Of a DNA stretch of 7,250 nt, positions 6,584 through 7,250 are shown in pieces. Made by a program: the position numbers and the translations under genes. Every line of letters begins with the position of its first letter. Position 1 is the stretch's first letter. The notes under the pieces were generated by a model that saw only the letters and a program-made list of their open reading frames with translations, had not been told where the DNA came from and did not search any database. Source of the DNA: an uncultured Lewinella sp. (GTDB lineage Bacteria > Bacteroidota > Bacteroidia > Chitinophagales > Saprospiraceae); assembly GCA_938021455.1 (NCBI GenBank), contig CALIGP010000280.1, positions 1-7,250 on the forward strand, written 5' to 3'.

Positions 6584-6952
6584 CTAAGGATGTTGGACCA
6601 CTCCGTGGTCCGGATTGGTACGGAAAGCGTGGTGATAGATCACGCCACAAAATAAGGCGGCGAAGACGGGGTTCAGGTAGCCCCAAAGTAATAGTTCCGG
6701 CACGAGGGCACTCTCCAGGGTATTCATCGTCAGGATGATGGCGATCTGGAGGATCGCCGTGGGTTTCCGTTGCCGATCGAGGACGATCCATACCGCCATG
6801 GCGATCTCCGACAGGCCGATGAGGATGGTGAGTGGCCGGGCGTAAGCTGGCCCGAGGATGCCCGCTACGATCTCGGTGTGGCGGGGCACGAGGTTCAGGA
6901 CTTTGGCGAGGAGGCCGTTGGCTAGCCAGACTAGGGCGATGAAGTATTTCAT
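6584..6952 (-). CDS. DoxX-like four-helix membrane protein
   Basis: A 122-residue integral membrane protein with four predicted helices at about 2-20, 40-58, 66-85 and 92-108. It matches the DoxX-like pattern in ANGLLAKVLNLVPRH (11-25), an ILG segment (32-34), LIGLSEIAMAVWIVL (44-58), MNTLE (76-80) and LLLWGYLNP (87-95). DoxX relatives are linked loosely to membrane redox or quinone functions; the role of this subgroup is unknown. ATG 6952 (MKYFIALVWL) is preferred because the start five codons upstream would add only MPPCP. The last codons are odd: NPDHGVVQHP is written by a perfect 7-bp triloop inverted repeat (6595-6611). It is followed by the nested hairpin and then, after 131 bp in all, by the DUF2071 gene on the same strand, so co-transcription is possible but not shown. 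Confidence 0.83.
   Translation of the reverse strand: MKYFIALVWLANGLLAKVLNLVPRHTEIVAGILGPAYARPLTILIGLSEIAMAVWIVLDRQRKPTAILQIAIILTMNTLESALVPELLLWGYLNPVFAALFCGVIYHHAFRTNPDHGVVQHP
6595..6611. repeat. Triloop hairpin inside the 3' end of the DoxX-like gene
   Basis: GGACCAC-TCC-GTGGTCC is a perfect 7-bp stem with a three-base loop, the strongest of the set. On the minus strand it encodes DHGVVQ, the C-terminal tail of the DoxX-like protein, nine codons or fewer from the stop. It is the right-most of four consecutive inverted repeats between 6486 and 6611. Confidence 0.85.
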
Positions 6953-6968
6953 GGGGCAGGGGGGCAAG

Positions 6969-6989
6969 TTACAGGTTGCAGGTTCAAGC
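6969..6989. repeat. Short degenerate 7-bp repeat
   Basis: TTACAGG, TTGCAGG and the degenerate TTCAAGC follow one another with a 7-bp period. The first two differ at one base. They sit 17 bp upstream of the DoxX-like ATG (which reads leftward), so they would lie in its promoter or leader. Confidence 0.5.
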
Positions 6990-7012
6990 CGTCGGCCCGA
7001 TTCGCGAAAGTC

Positions 7013-7041
7013 GGTGCCGGGTGCCGGGTGCCGGGTGCCGG
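7013..7041. repeat. GGTGCCG heptanucleotide array, four perfect units
   Basis: Four perfect tandem copies of GGTGCCG (7013-7040) plus one further G. The array lies between the unrecognised gene at the right edge and the DoxX-like gene, with no coding sequence over it. Its 7-bp period matches that of the degenerate array 24 bp to the left, although the unit sequence differs. Perfect identity between units suggests recent expansion by slippage. Confidence 0.95.
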
Positions 7042-7090
7042 AAAATAAGTAGCCAGCTTAATACTCTACTCAACCAGCGGACGACCTCTT

Positions 7091-7250
7091 CTACCGCTTT
7101 GAGCCGGCAGACGGTTTAGCCAGTCGATACCCCTCCACCAACTGCACCACCGTGCCATAGTTCAACAATCCGTCCTGTACGCCCTGGGCTTTGAGGTAGG
7201 TATTGTAGGTGGCGTTACGGATGGCGGGGGCAATGTCTTTAAAGCGGGCG
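7091..7250 (-). CDS. C-terminal fragment of an unrecognised protein
   Basis: An open frame enters from the right edge (first full codon at 7249) and ends at TAG 7091-7093, giving 52 residues. The sequence begins ARFKDIAPAIRNATYNTY and continues through KAQGVQDGLLNYGTVVQLVEGYRL to a basic end SAGSKR. It is soluble in character, with no membrane segment. Codon choice and amino-acid composition look like a real coding end and the strand matches the neighbours. I do not recognise the family, and the fragment is too short to name one. 138 bp of repeat-bearing sequence separate it from the DoxX-like gene. Confidence 0.65.
   Translation of the reverse strand, partial: ARFKDIAPAIRNATYNTYLKAQGVQDGLLNYGTVVQLVEGYRLAKPSAGSKR

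Noticed and set aside
6478..6738. Plus-strand frame over the hairpin cluster.
   Set aside because: It is rich in Arg, Gly and Ser as expected from repeat and antisense sequence and overlaps the real DoxX-like gene.
6453..6791. N-terminal extension of the DUF2071 protein by about 113 residues.
   Set aside because: It would cross the hairpin cluster and lie out of frame over the DoxX-like gene on the same strand; the family match starts at Met 6452.
6964..6971. TAACTTGC on the minus strand as a promoter box for the DoxX-like gene.
   Set aside because: Imperfect match, only 11 bp from the ATG, no -33 partner at a suitable distance, and it overlaps the 7-bp repeat.

Overview
The window looks like chromosomal DNA of a Bacteroidota member, possibly of the Saprospiraceae/Lewinella type. 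The reasons are indirect: starts lack Shine-Dalgarno sequences, one leader has a TAnnTTTG-like box, and protein families and compact intergenic repeats fit. GC content is moderate to high. The assignment is an inference. There is no sign of phage, integrase, transposase, tRNA, rRNA or CRISPR.

Layout, left to right. (1) 1-788, minus: most of RmlD, the dTDP-4-dehydrorhamnose reductase, cut at its C-terminus by the window edge. (2) 917-4339, plus: a 1140-residue Dna2-like protein with a PD-(D/E)XK nuclease, a beta-barrel domain and an SF1 helicase of the Upf1/Dna2 class, divergent from rmlD. (3) 4340-4571: a convergent intergenic stretch filled with an 8-bp tandem array that starts at the base after the helicase stop codon, followed by two copies of a hairpin-bearing module. 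(4) 4572-6952, minus: four genes reading right to left, a DoxX-like four-helix membrane protein, a DUF2071 protein, a membrane-anchored SAM-dependent methyltransferase and a small four-helix membrane protein. The last three are tightly packed (11-bp gap, then 17-bp overlap) and are probably one operon. The DoxX-like gene is separated from them by 131 bp of stacked hairpins. (5) 6953-7090: two arrays of 7-bp repeats. (6) 7091-7250, minus: the last 52 codons of an unrecognised gene.

The most unusual structure is a set of short inverted repeats with three-base loops, clustered at 6486-6611 and 4431-4498, with a similar one inside the helicase gene. Two neighbouring copies differ at only two bases, and those two bases pair with each other, so the hairpin is kept while its sequence changes. 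At least one copy encodes the C-terminal tail of a protein. The four-gene membrane/methyltransferase group has no function that can be read from the sequence and may be an uncharacterised lipid or quinone-related modification pathway; that is speculation. The nuclease-helicase fits DNA end processing or replication repair, and no neighbouring gene marks it as part of a defence system.
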